The notes under the pieces were generated by a model. The model saw nothing but the letters and a program-made list of their open reading frames with translations, was not told where the DNA came from and did not search any database. Shown here in pieces: positions 31,988 through 45,668 of a stretch of DNA of 64,000 nt (its first letter is position 1; every line of letters begins with the position of its first letter). Source of the stretch: Tolypeutes matacus (lineage: Eukaryota > Chordata > Mammalia > Cingulata > Chlamyphoridae). The stretch covers positions 344,042 to 408,041 of the forward strand of contig JAKSZT010053928.1 of the NCBI GenBank assembly GCA_026826555.1. Direction: 5' to 3'. The translations under genes and the position numbers were made by a program.

Positions 31988-33949
31988 ACACAAATCATTT
32001 TCTAGGATAGATCATATGTTAGGACACAAGAGAAATCTCACTAAATTTTAAAATTTTGAAATTATAAAAAGTAACCTCCGCTGACCACAATGGAATGAAG
32101 CTATAAATCAATAACTGAAGGAAAACTGGAAGATTTACAGATATGTGGAAATTAAACAGCACACTCAAACAATCAATGGGTTAAAGAAGAAGCTATAAGG
32201 GAAATTAGAAAATACTTACAGACAAATGAAAACAAAAACACAATATACCAAACCTTATGGGGTGCCACAAATGCAGTGGTCCGAGGGAAATTTATTACTA
32301 TGAATGCCTATATTAAAAAAGAAGAAAGATCTCAAATTAATAACATAACTTTATGTCTTGAAGAACTAGAAAAAGAGGAAAGGAAATCCAAAGTTAGCAG
32401 AAGGAAATAGGATTAGAGTGGAGAAAAATGAAATAGAGAATAAAAAAACAATTGAGACTAAACAAAAGGTGGTTCTTGGAAAAAAATCAATAAAATTGGC
32501 AAACCATTAGCTAGATTGACAAATAAAAAAAGAGAAAAATGGAAATAACTAAAATCAGAAAGGAGAATGGTGATATCACTGCTGACCTTATAGAACTAAA
32601 ATGGATTGTAAGAGAATATTATGATCAATTGCATGCCAACAAACTAGATAATCTAGAAGAAACAGAAAAATTCCTAGAAACACATCAATTACTAAAATTA
32701 ACTCAAGAATTGGAAAACATCAACAAACCTATAACAAATACAGAGATTGAATCAATAATCATAAACCTTGCACCGAAAAAAAAAGTCCAGAACCAGGTGG
32801 CCTCACTGGTGAATTCCACCAAACATTTAAAGAAGAATTATTACCAATCCTTTGCAAACTCTTCCAAAGAATTCAAGAGATGGGAACAGTTCCTAATTCA
32901 TTCTCTGAGGTCAGCATTATTCTGATACCAAAGCCTGGTAAGACATCCCAAGAAAAGAAATTTACAGACCAATTACCCTTATGAATACAGATGCAAAAAT
33001 CCTTTACAAAATACTAGAAAACCAAATTAAATAGAATATTAAAAAGATTATACACCATGACCAAGTGGGATTCACCTCAGGAATGCAAGGGTAGGTCAAC
33101 ATATTAAAATCAATCATTGTAATACATTACATAAATAGATTGAAGGGGAAAAAATCACATAATTATCTTAAAACCTGCAGAAAAGGTATTTGACAAAATA
33201 CAGCACCTTTTCTTGATAAAAACACTCAGTAAAGTAGGAATAGAAGAGAGCTTTCTCAACTCAATAAAGGCCATTTATGAAAGACCTGCAGCTAATACCA
33301 TACTCAATGGTGAAAAACTTAAAGCTGTCCCCCTAAAATTAGGAATGAGATAAGGATGCCCACTTTCACCACTGCTACTCAGTATCCTACTAGAAGTTCT
33401 TGCCAGAGCAATTAGACAAGAAAAAGAAATAATGGTATCTAAAAGGAAGAAATAAAACTATCTGTATTTGTAGATTATGTGATCTTATTTATAGAAAATC
33501 TAAAGAATTCACAAGAAAACTATTAGAGCTAATAAGTGAATTCAGCAAAGTGGTAGAGTACAAGTTCAGCATACCAAAAACAGCTGTGTTCTTATACACT
33601 AACATTGAACAACCTGAAAAAGAAATTAAGAAAAGAATTCCATTTACAATAACATAAAAGAATAAAATATTTAGGAGTAAATTTAAGGATACAAAAGACT
33701 GTTACTCTGAAAACTACAAAACACTGTAGAAAGAAATTAAAGAAGACCTAAATAAATGGCAAAATTTTCCCTGTTCATGGCTTGGAAGAGTTAACATTGT
33801 TAGTATGTCAATATCACTCAAAGCAATCCATAAATTCAATGCAATCCCTATTAAAATTACAGCAGGGGCAGGGGGGGGCAGGTGTGGCTCAAATGGTTGG
33901 GTATCTGTCTCCCATATGGAGGTCCTGGGTTCGATCCCCGGGACCTCCC

Positions 33950-33989
<40 letters not shown>

Positions 33990-34165
33990 ACAGCAAGGCT
34001 TTTTTGCAGAAATGGAAAAACGATCCTCAAATTTATATGGAATTGCAAGTGGCCCTGAATAGCCAAAACAATCTTGAAAAAGAACAGGGTTGGAGGACTC
34101 AAACCTCCTGATTTCAAATTGGATTACAAAACGACAGTAATCAAAACAGTGGTACTGGCACAGAG
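31988..34165 (+). mobile_element. Sense L1 ORF2 fragment (L1 copy 5)
   Basis: ORF2 in the sense direction from the region between endonuclease and RT (CCACAATGGAATGAAGCTAT) through RT. Frame 32,539-32,925 gives MEITKIRKENGDITADLIEL and the pre-RT/RT region, followed by fragments such as TACCAAAGCCTGG (IPKP motif DNA) and GGTACTGGCACAGAGATA. Several stops and an inserted SINE at 33,865. Both ends are truncated; the right end stops abruptly at a telomeric repeat. Confidence 0.85.
33865..33987 (+). mobile_element. Young monomeric SINE with 35-nt pure poly(A)
   Basis: Head GGTGTGGCTCAAATGGTTGG, B box GGGTTCGATCCCC, then 35 uninterrupted A (33,953-33,987). Exact duplication AAAATTACAGCA at 33,853-33,864 and 33,984-33,995. 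The undecayed tail indicates a recent, possibly polymorphic, insertion. Confidence 0.93.
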
Positions 34166-34166
34166 A

Positions 34167-34183
34167 TAACCCTAACCCTAACC
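34167..34183 (-). repeat. Short interstitial telomeric repeat
   Basis: TAACCCTAACCCTAACC, nearly three units of the vertebrate telomere repeat in the C-rich orientation, exactly where L1 copy 5 stops. Confidence 0.85.
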
Positions 34184-34189
34184 TTCAGC

Positions 34190-34490
34190 CCCAGCTACCA
34201 TTCATGGAACCATATAAAAACCCTTCAATAAATTTAAAAGGGAAGAAATAATACAAAGTATGTTCTCCAACCACAATGGAAAGAAATTAGAAATCAACAG
34301 CAGAATCAAATTTGGGAAACTCACACATATTTGGAATTAAACAATATACTCTTAAGCAACCAATTCAATGAAGAAATCTCAAGAGAAATTAAAAAATACT
34401 TGTAAATGAATGAAAACGCAAATAAGATACAAAGGCTTATGGGATACAGTGAAAGCAGGGTTCAGTGGAAAATTTATAACAGTGGATAGC
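34190..34490 (+). mobile_element. Second sense L1 ORF2 fragment (L1 copy 6)
   Basis: AACCACAATGGAAAGAAATT, ACACATATTTGGAATTAAAC and CAGTGGAAAATTTATAACAG correspond to the ORF2 stretch also found at 32,085-32,310 in copy 5, so an earlier part of ORF2 reappears after the telomeric repeat. Confidence 0.75.
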
Positions 34491-35870
34491 CAAAACTGGT
34501 GAGTTCATTTTCACCTGAGTCACAAGAAACTTGGCTGGGTCAAAAAAGCCACATGTCTGGAATGCAGGGTCTCACTTCTGTCAATCTGGTTTCCTTGACT
34601 GTGTAGCAATGGTCTTGAGATAAGCCAAGAAGCAAAATGAATCCATAGAACTTTAGATTATTTGCTCTTCCAGTGAGATTCACAACAGGAGAAGCACAGC
34701 TCTAGAGGTCTTGAGATTATCTGTACACCCTCACACTGGAAAGTTTAATCACAGGGCCATGAGTGGATGCAAATTTAGAATGGGCAAGTCTTCTCTAGTT
34801 TGCTGCACAACCCTCTACTTCCTATTATTCACACCCAATTTTCTATACTGATTATGGTTCTCAACTGGCTTTTATCTTACATACAGACTGCCTGCCTAGG
34901 GAAATCTGCCTTGACAGGTCTTGGGGGGCAGCTTCCCCTTGAGAGTTCTGAGACAAATCTTTTAGTAACAAGGTATCAGAATCATTCCCTTCCCAGACAC
35001 TTTGGAGGCTGTTGCAACAACTGTCCCCTCATCTGGGTTACCTCTGGGGCCACAAATAATCCTGGCATCAAGGCCAAGATTAGCCTCAGAAAACCCTTCA
35101 GTGTTTCCCAGGCAGTCTTGGGCACTACAAATAAAGTGGCAAATGGCCTGAGAACTCTTTTCTACTATCTCCTACAAGACAACAAAGTTGGGGACTCCCA
35201 CAAAGGCTATTCACCCCTTCAGTTTGGTAGAACAAAATTATATTCCCAATCTGCCCCATACAGTGCTTACAACCCTCAATATTAAAAGTTGCTTAAAATA
35301 ATGGCATTTATGTGGGAGGCCCCGGGTTCGGTTCCCGGGGCCTCCTGGTGGGGGCGGGCCCGCCCGCACGGCGTGGTTGGCTGACCCAGCGAGCGCAAGC
35401 AGCAGGGGGGGGATGGATGAATCAATAAATAAAATCTTTTAAAAAAAAAAAATGATGGCATTTATGAGTGCAGAAATCAGAACAATAGGAAGCAGCTTGT
35501 GTCTGAGTTGGGTAACTTGGAGACTAGATAAATCTATGATGACTATGATCTGACACCAACAATGTCCAAAAGAAGGTAAACGTTCTCTGCAGCCCACAAG
35601 CAGAACCAGTCTCAACTTTCTGGGGCCGAACAAGGTTATGCCTTTGGCTGAAGCCTTTCCTGTCATTCAACACATTAATGAGGGTGTCTGGACTGTGAAG
35701 TTGCTGTTGCCAAATCAAAGATCATTGATGACTTTTCCACATTTGTTGAACTCATTAGACCTTTGCTATGAATTTCCTGCTGAATCATCCCGTAAATCAT
35801 TCCCAACAGTCACTACACTCATTAAAGTCTTTTCCGCACTGTGAACGCACTGGAATTGAATGAGGCTTGA
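34491..35870. other. Sequence of uncertain origin, possibly ZNF retrocopy 3'UTR
   Basis: Lies between L1 copy 6 and the zinc-finger array. It could be 3'UTR of the minus-strand KRAB-ZNF retrocopy, but I see no poly(T) tract at its left end. A SINE lies within it at 35,313. Confidence 0.35.
35313..35450 (+). mobile_element. 5'-truncated DAS-III SINE
   Basis: Starts within the head at TGGGAGGCCCCGGGTTCGGT, with GC-rich middle and tail ending poly(A). Target duplication ATGGCATTTATG at 35,301-35,312 and 35,455-35,466. Truncation implies incomplete reverse transcription. Confidence 0.92.
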
Positions 35871-37545
<1,675 letters not shown>

Positions 37546-39840
37546 ATTAAAAGTTCAGACATTTCCCTTTAAGAAACTCTTTGTGTCCCAAACGTTTTGA
37601 CAGTGTTTTGATGATCATCCCAGTATTTTTATAAATATTTGGAAAATATAATATCCATTTTGAATTTTTGTGATTGATAGATTGTTTAGATGTGCATCTT
37701 AAGTTTCTATTATTATTTCTATTTAAAATGCATTGAGATAAAATGATATATTCTGCATAATACCTGTTATTTGACCTAATGACTTCAAATTGACTAACGT
37801 CATGACCTAACTTGTAGTCAATTTTTATAAATATTCCATGTCAACTTGACCAAGAATATGAGGTTTGCAGTTGTTCAGAGTAGTATAGCCAGATGTATGA
37901 GATGTGTTGTACATGAGCATGACGGTGGGTGGGGTATAGAGGAAGAGACAATGCCTAACGATGCTGTGAGAAAATCTTTCTGATAAATCACTTTTAAGTG
38001 AGGCAGAGGGACTGGAACATTACTAAGTCTTTATGCTTGAATTCCAGTACACATTGGAAGTCTTCTATTACTCTTTCTAAAGGAGTATGGCAGACTTGTC
38101 TTCCTTGTAAATTTGGGCAGCCCAGGGTTTGTTGCTGTTCTTACTACTGCTGCTATCCAATTCTTTGCAAATATTAAACCAGGGAAGAATTCTAGCTGAT
38201 TAAATTAATTGCTTATTTTATTGAGACATCTCAAAAGTGAATCAAGATTTACAGAGTAGTTCCTGACTCTGTTGCTTCCATGACAGTGAGTGCTACACAA
38301 CATGTTCAGTCTTTCTAGTCCAGCAGTATCCAGACCCAAAGATATGATGAATAGTCTAATTAGCTGGCTCTGCCAAGGGCTTGACAAGTTTGTATAAAGT
38401 CCACTATAGTGTTCTGCTAGCTGGCCAAAGAAATGTCTGGAACAAGGGGGCAGGCAGCAAGGGAGTTCCAGGAGGGGCTAACCAACTCTATCCTAGGTGG
38501 AATAACTTAAACAAGGCAGCCCAAAATCATGCTAACTCAGTTCTCCAATATGTCCAGTGTGTCTGCAGGAAAAGTCACCCTGGGTGCTGAACCCACTCCT
38601 ATGACTATTAATTAATGATTCCTGCTGATGGGATCCACCCTCTGAATGACCTACCACATGTTGCTACCTTCAAATTGATAAGTCACTTTCACTCTTAGAT
38701 TGGACAGCTGGAGATACATGTCCCCATTGTTTGTGGAGCACATGGCCATATAACTTGTGGAGGGACTCCAAGTACAATCTACACTGTTGCCTTTTTGCAG
38801 TCCAAATTAGGGTGAGCACCAATGAAATGGAGAGACAGGCCTGGGGATGGGGAAGAAATGCTTCAGGGTCTCAGTGGCTTACAGTAGGGAAGGGAATGTG
38901 TATGGAACTAACCAGATCCAGGGAGCTACCTGGAAAGTTGGTGGGAAGTAGTGACATGCTGCTTCCAAAACCTCTTCCCAGATGGAAGATACTTGAGTTT
39001 TCCTAACCTAGACCTTTCAGAAGGTTAAGCACACTGCTTTGCTGGGGCACTTATTCTTATCATTTTCTTCTGAACGTGCATATCTGGATTTTAATTGTTT
39101 GCTGAGATTTTTTGTTTCAGGGACCAATATCAAGTTACTAGTTTTGGGTTTCCAGTATTCATCCTTTTGGAAAATAAGTATGTTTCCTAGCATTGTATAT
39201 GTTATTCCACATAAGATGCTGTGATGGTTAGCAATTAATTGTGGGGAGGATCAGAGTCTGAGAGAGTTGAAAGGTCCATCCATTTCACATATCAGAACAT
39301 TGCCCAACTGTGGCATCTTGGCAATGTTTCTGTTCTTTGTTCTCTGTGATTGTCAGAAAATATTATCAAGTTCCTTGGGAATTCTGTGTTACAATTCTAT
39401 TGGACTTAATTTTTATGGTAAAGAGTTTTATAGCCAAGATGATGATGGCTTAAAAACAAACAAACAAAAAAACAAAGTCAGTTAGACTGCTGGCTTGCTT
39501 AGAGCCATCTACCCCTGCTGTCAGTATAATGTGTTCTGTCTTTTTTCATATATTTATTTTATTTATGAAGATTGACCCACCTCCATCTTGACAGCTGTCA
39601 AATGGTATATGTTGTCTACTCATTTTACTGACATTCCAGTGGCATAATACCTTCTGTCTTTTTGGAGATCACTTTTGAAGTTATTGTGCTCTCCTGGATG
39701 GTAATGCCATTACCCTACGGTAACCATGATAGTTACTGCTGCTTCTTAGCTCCTTTTCTTCATTTCATTTTCTCATGTCATAATAATATCATTTACATAA
39801 AATAATAATTTATAACACATTTTTTAGTGTTAGTGTAGAC
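37546..39840. other. Intronic sequence, no gene recognised
   Basis: No exon, pseudogene or clear repeat. Short frames (for example 38,731-39,006 plus) have no domain, no splice context and no repeat match I recognise. Confidence 0.5.
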
Positions 39841-41040
39841 ACATCACATTATAATCAATTTCCTGTTGAGCATTTAGGTATTTTTCAATTTTTTTCTTAT
39901 CATAAATTCCTAGAAATGTAATTACTGTGCCAAAGTGTATGAAAATTTTAAAGATCTTTGTTACATATTGCCAAATTCTTCCCCCATATATATTGTACTA
40001 ATTTATACTTTCATCAGCAGTGTATGAAAGTAGACATTTTACTAAAACTTCCAATAAAGCTAGACATTTTGACATCTTAGATTTTAATCTCTGCTAATTT
40101 CATAGAAAAAATGATCATTGTTGTCATGGTTTTATGGTTTTCATATATGCATAGCCCATTAAAAACTTTTTCTTTTGTTAATTTTTATTCCTATCTGTGG
40201 CTCATTCTCTGTCATTGATTTGTAAAAGTTAAGGATTTAACACTTTGTTAGCAGTAAGTGTTTAAAATTATTTTTCCAGTTTTATTTTACTTTTAATTAT
40301 TTTGGAGACACTAAAGTTTAAACTTTTTATGTAGTCAGGTCTATTACTCTTTTTCTTTATGTTTCCTTCTTTTGGCCTTTTGCTTAGAAAAACTTTCCCC
40401 ATGCTGAGATCAGACAAATGTTCAGTTATATGTTTTCCATTCTTTCACTCTTTCATTTTTTACTTTTAGCTTTTTAAATAATAAAAATATTTTAATATAA
40501 TTTTCAATTAGAGTAAATGATTAGTTTGTTGTTTATAATGCCATTATTTAGTCTTTTTAAAACTTTTATCATTTGCACTTCTGGTAAGAATCTCAACCTA
40601 AGTAGAACAATTAAAAGAAAAGGAATCAATTACTCTTATTTTTCATTGGCTGCTTTGTTTAAAGGTTTAGTGGAAAAGAAGGCCAGCATTTTAACATAAG
40701 TTCATTTAAAATGACTTTTCTGAGTGCAACTTTTGGATTTACCTGATAATATGTGGGATATATGATTTTTATATTATTGACTCTAATGATTAATATTTGA
40801 ATTATTTTTCTCCTATTATTTCATGTTAAAATAGGAAATGTGTCTTTGCTGGTTTTTGAAATTCATCAAGAGATGAATATATTTAACTTCTTATTGTGCT
40901 TGAAATTAATTTTGATATATGATGTGAGATAGAGATCTTACTTATTTTTTCCAAATATGCAACTATATGAGCAATGCATAATTTTTGGATTGATTTCAAA
41001 TGTTACTCTTATGATTAACTAAACATATTTAAACACACAC
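39841..41040 (-). repeat. Old L1 3' part (antisense), left piece
   Basis: AATTACTGTGCCAAAGTGTA, TATACTTTCATCAGCAGTGT, then AACACTTTGTTAGCAG and AGAAAAACTTTCCCCATGC are diverged antisense L1 3'UTR/ORF2 landmarks. It resumes at 41,903. Confidence 0.65.
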
Positions 41041-41902
41041 TGTCAGCCAAAGGGGTGCTGATGCAAAGTACCAGAAATCTATTGGCTTTTTTTTTTTTTT
41101 TTTCAAAGCTATCCTTTTATTTTATTTTATTTTAAAGATTTTATTTATTTATTCATTTATCCCCCCCCCCCTTGCTGCTTGTGCTCGCTGGGTCAGCTAA
41201 CCACGCCGTGCGGGCGGGCTTGCCTTCACCAGGAGGCCCCGGGAACTGAACCCGGGGCCTCCCATATGGTAAACGGGAGCCCTACTGATTGAGCCACAGC
41301 CACTTCCCTCTATTGGCTTTTTAAAAGGGTATTTATTTGGGGTAAAAGCTTACAGTTCCAAAGCCCTAAAGAGTCCAGCTCAAGCTGCTTTCTCACCAAA
41401 GTCAGCTGTCACGTGTTGAAACAAGATGGCAGGCGATCTCTGCCTGGTCTCTCCTCCTTTCTTCCTCTTCAGGCTTTGTGAGCCCAGCTTCCTCTGATCT
41501 CAGCTGTAGCCTGGCATAGGGCTCATCTCTCAGGGTTTCCTATATCAGTCTGGCATAGGCCTCATTTCTTTCCAGGCCTTCTCAGCTGCTCTGTTCTCTT
41601 CAGCTGCAAACTAACAGGCAAATGGCTAATGCCGGGGTCCCAGGATCAAACATGACAGACCTCTTCTCTTCCATGTGTCTTATTGAGTGAGTGTCCATTT
41701 ATATCAGCCCTCAAAGAGGCAGGGACTTAATCTGACTCATGCCCTACTGACATGGTTCAGTCAAAGCCCTAATATTAACAGGTAATTTAAGACATGTCAG
41801 CTGATTCGAATGCATTCAAATGGTATCACACTTAGAGGAACAGATTAGTTTACAATCTTTTTCTTTTGGGGATTCACAAAAATAATCTCAAACTTCCATA
41901 CA
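41041..41902 (-). repeat. Solo LTR, same family as 2,746-3,316
   Basis: GTCAGCCAAAGGGGTGCTG, AAGGGTATTTATTTGGGGTA and AAGCTTACAGTTCC match the other copy; the 3' (right) end reads TTGGGGATTCACAAAAATAA. A DAS-III SINE splits it at 41,092. It sits in an old L1. No clean target duplication found; the terminal TGTATTA is incomplete. Confidence 0.82.
41092..41308 (-). mobile_element. DAS-III SINE with exact target duplication
   Basis: T-rich tail, ATTTATTTATTCATTTATC, an 11-nt C run, GC-rich middle, and head ending GCCACAGCCACTTCCC. TCTATTGGCTTTT flanks it at 41,079-41,091 and 41,309-41,321. Confidence 0.93.
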
Positions 41903-42020
41903 TATCACATATGGATATATACGTGACTTTCTATTCTCTCATCGATTTTTCTATTTTTAGGACAGTATCTTAGCATTTTAATTATTGTTGCTTTAAAGTA
42001 CATTTTTTGTTGCATTGTGT
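41903..42020 (-). repeat. Old L1, right piece
   Basis: CATATGGATATATACGTGAC and CAGTATCTTAGCATTTTAAT resemble antisense L1 ORF2 following the piece ending at 41,040. Confidence 0.5.
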
Positions 42021-43280
42021 AATTCCTTTATTTTCTGCAAGTATTAGTGCTTTACCAACACTGCAACCATAGAGAACACAATTCCAAGCACTCTACTTTT
42101 TAGTTTGGGGAGATCACAGTCTACAGATTCATTTACTTATATTAGACAAGATTAACCTCATTCAAAACTTACTGCAGTTTATAAATTGACCTAAATACAG
42201 AAGTTGATGCAATTAAATAAAACCTTCAAGATCTTATTTTTAAAGTTTTTAGATTTTAACTTTTTCTGCAGGTCACTGGTCATGGTTCAGTTTAACTACA
42301 TCAATTATAAACTCTTTTAATAAAGAAAATGTAAGTGAAAATTACAATTTCTTACCAAAAAGTTTAGGGTTTTCCAAATTTCAAATATTTGCTCCCCCCC
42401 CACCACTTTTCAGACATTTCAAATAAAATAAAAATACCACATCTCACCTGCAATAGTCAAAAGCAATCACTTGTATAAAATTTAAACTATGCCCCCAGCT
42501 ATTTTAAGACCAAAAAAAACCCCCAAAAAAACAAAACCAAAAAAAAGGCTGTCTAAAAATGGCTGTCTACCAATCTGTTTGTCGTAAGTTAGAAATACTA
42601 CATTTAAGAATTAACATGAGGGTTTCAAGTTTCCTCCAGTTTAGGCATTTATACCTTTGTGCTTGTCTTGTTTCAGGATGTTATTGCAGCATTGATATTT
42701 GTATCACCCATGTTTATGTACCTTAAAATATAATCATTTAAAACACTTAAGAATTAAATTTATGGTGGAGTTTTGGAAACTTAAAATCAGCCAACGTTCT
42801 CAGATGGATTTGTCAGCCTCATTTCTAGAGCTATTTTTACTAAAGTGAAAATGAGAACTTTATACTTTAGTTGTATCTTGAATTACAAAATCCTTCTGCA
42901 CCATCAGGAGCCTACAGCATAGCACCTTTTTAAATCTGCTTTAAATGTTTGTCAAGAGTTTTACTTTGAATAGTTAACTTTTTATAGCCTTATGCTTGTC
43001 ATATATCTTTGGTAAAAGCTCAATTATACAATATGGCCAAAGCATGAAGGACCAATATTGTCCAACTATTCCATGATATCCCGCTCAATTTAGTTTTCAG
43101 ATACCCTCATTAACAAAACCCATTCCACCTTTTCCTGCATACTGCCTTTGCAGTCTACATTTCTCAAATTCCCTAAGTTTAATTCCTTTAGGATCTCTAA
43201 AATTATTCCTTAAGGCTACTTGATGCTGCTTTACAATTCTGTATCAAGCTAAAGTACATTTTAATATCAGGTAATCACTG
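42021..43280. other. Unassigned AT-rich sequence
   Basis: No ORF, repeat or exon recognised. An A/C-rich patch (42,510-42,546) and UTR-like composition on the minus strand might indicate a retrocopied 3'UTR, but no parent gene is recognised and no poly(T) tract marks an end. Confidence 0.3.
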
Positions 43281-43282
43281 AA

Positions 43283-43382
43283 GGTTTTTTTTTTTTTTTT
43301 TTTTTAGGAGGTACCGGGATTGAAGCCGGGCCCTTGTTCATGGGAAAGCAGGCACTCAACCATTGAGCTACACCCACTCCCC
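43283..43382 (-). mobile_element. Monomeric tRNA-derived SINE
   Basis: T tract of about 22, AGGAGGTACCGGGATTGAAG, and CAACCATTGAGCTACACCCA. Confidence 0.87.
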
Positions 43383-45475
43383 TGTCATCATGTTCTCACA
43401 AGAAAAAAATGATTCCAAAACATTTCAAAATGAAATATGTTTTAAAAAATGTTTTAGAGCTTTAAAATTGCTTAAAAGCAAACTTTCAAAAGTTACTTTT
43501 AATGTTAAACTTATGTCAAATGGAAACAGTAACTTCAGCATATTAACAATAGAGCCTGAATAAATTATGTAATTAAAATATAACATATACACAATGATAC
43601 TAGAATTTATGTTATTTGCCATAAATGTGGGAAAGGTTAGGATAGCTAATTTAGGATAACTAAGATAAGTATCGTTGCTTACTAATCTGTTACATTTTTG
43701 GGTCACTTTTCAGATTGCCTAAATTGGCTGCAGTGGGGAGTGTGCAAAAGGCTTTCTGTTAGAGTTGGTTCTTGTTAGATTTTAAAGAATGGCTAAGACC
43801 AAGTCTCAATTGTGTCATCATTTCATCTGTACTCCTGACCTGGACCTGGCTTTTCACTCATCACCGTCGTGACCTCTGTTTTCCCTGTATTTGCTGGTTT
43901 CTGACTGTCTGACATGTCAGAACATTCCCTTGTCCATATTTGCAGACTTCTTGGCTTTCCTGGTTCTACCTTATAACCTTATCTCCCTTATTCACTGCAA
44001 TTCTTAGATGGCTCCAATGACAGAAAGAAGGGTGCCTTCTGGCTAGCTGACCCTTCCCATAGTTCTCTCTTCCCATACTGGCCTTTTCTCAGACATTTTA
44101 ATTACAGGCCTATACCATGTCTGCATGTTTACAACATACCTGTAATAGCTATCTGTGCTATCCATGAAGTCAGTTTAAGACTTCATCATTTTCTTTTGTA
44201 TCATCTCATCTGCAACTTTGGTTTCAACTTTGCTATGATTCTTCCATTTTCCTGTGTCTTTTAATTTGAGATATATTTGTAATTATTGTGAGAAAGGTAA
44301 ATAATAATAATAATGACAACAAGAAGACCAGGGTAAAAGCAAAGTGCCACCTAAGGAAGGAAGAACAGAGAAATAAGATTAGCAAAATGTTATTTTAGCA
44401 ACACAAATAAAGGAAGGGTAATTCCCCCAAGCAACATGGTGATAACAATGACTGTTTCAAAACCTCATATTAAATTATTTTGTGACATCTGTTAACCACT
44501 AACTCAGTTTGAAAGACTTTAATGAAAGTGTCTCCATTAAACATTTAACTAATAGAGCTGGTCTGTATGTATGTACATACTGCTCTACCACCTACTATGC
44601 AGTTCAGGTCCATAAAAGAGTGAAAATTGCCAGAAGTTTAAAAAATATAGATATTTGAGTTTCCATGATTTTTTTGGTAATATTTTGTACATTTCAGAAC
44701 TCTAGAAGTTCTCTTGAAAGAATTGAGACAAGATTTTTGTTTACTGTAGAGCAATAACATTCTGCAAAATACATAATATGAACAACAACAATGTTGATGA
44801 ACAACAACTGATAATTTAAAAATTTTCTCAGTAAATATCAAATTAGGAAGCTGAAAGCATTAGCTATCTAGTTATCACTTGTCATGTCTTTGCTTTTATG
44901 CAATATATTCTCAAGTCGTCCGTCAATTCCGAACAATTAGTTGTTCTTTCTATGGAGAAAAGCAGAATGGTACATTTCAAATCATTAAAGACTAATCAAA
45001 ATTTTCAAGAGCTTAGCCTTCTAAGCCATTTCTGGAAAATAAGTGATATCTAATGGTAAGTTATAAATGTAAGCAGATACACTTATTAATTGGAATTAAA
45101 TGAGTATTACTAATTTATGTACCAATAAAAGCAATTTTCTTTTGAGCTTCAGAGAGTTTGGCAATCTATTGATTTGAGTTTTAATGGTGTGTTCATTTTA
45201 CCTTTTATGTTTCCATTATCTTCTCTATACTGCAAGTCCATAAGTTGCATCTTATGCAGAGGATATAGATGAAACTCTGTCTACAAACCTGCCTTAGGGG
45301 AAGGAGTGGAGTAGTGTGATGATAGGAAAGTTCTACAGGTCTAGTCTGTTAAGCCTTGGGGCAAAGTGGATGGAAAACATAATAAAATGAAACAAAAGTT
45401 AACATAGAAACTTTTCCTGAAAGCTCTAAAGCAGTGGTTAATGATCTGTTCCTTCCAGACCCCAGAGACCTTGGA
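43383..45475. other. Intronic sequence, no gene recognised
   Basis: AT-rich, no repeats or exons recognised. Confidence 0.5.
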
Positions 45476-45668
45476 TTTATTAATCTACCCTCTCATCCAG
45501 TGGTTCTTGTTCCTGGCTAACAGCCAGAAGTAAGATCCCCTGCACAGTTCCTCCCTTCTCCTTCACCAGTTATGATTAATTGGTTTTAATGGGCCTGAGG
45601 CACCAATAGTTTTCTAAAACTCCCAGGTGATTCCAATGCTAATGAGAATTGCCAACCATTGTTCTATT
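45476..45668 (+). repeat. MER5-like hAT DNA transposon remnant
   Basis: CAGTGGTTCTTGTTCC near the left end and CCCAGGTGATTCCAATGCTA then TTGCCAACCATTG at the right resemble MER5A with inverted terminal ends. Diverged. Confidence 0.55.

Noticed and set aside
34167..34183. Chromosome end or large telomeric block
   Set aside because: Under three units, embedded in L1 sequence; interstitial only.
34800..35285. 161-codon open frame on the plus strand
   Set aside because: No domain, no splice context; probably antisense to the ZNF retrocopy 3'UTR or chance.
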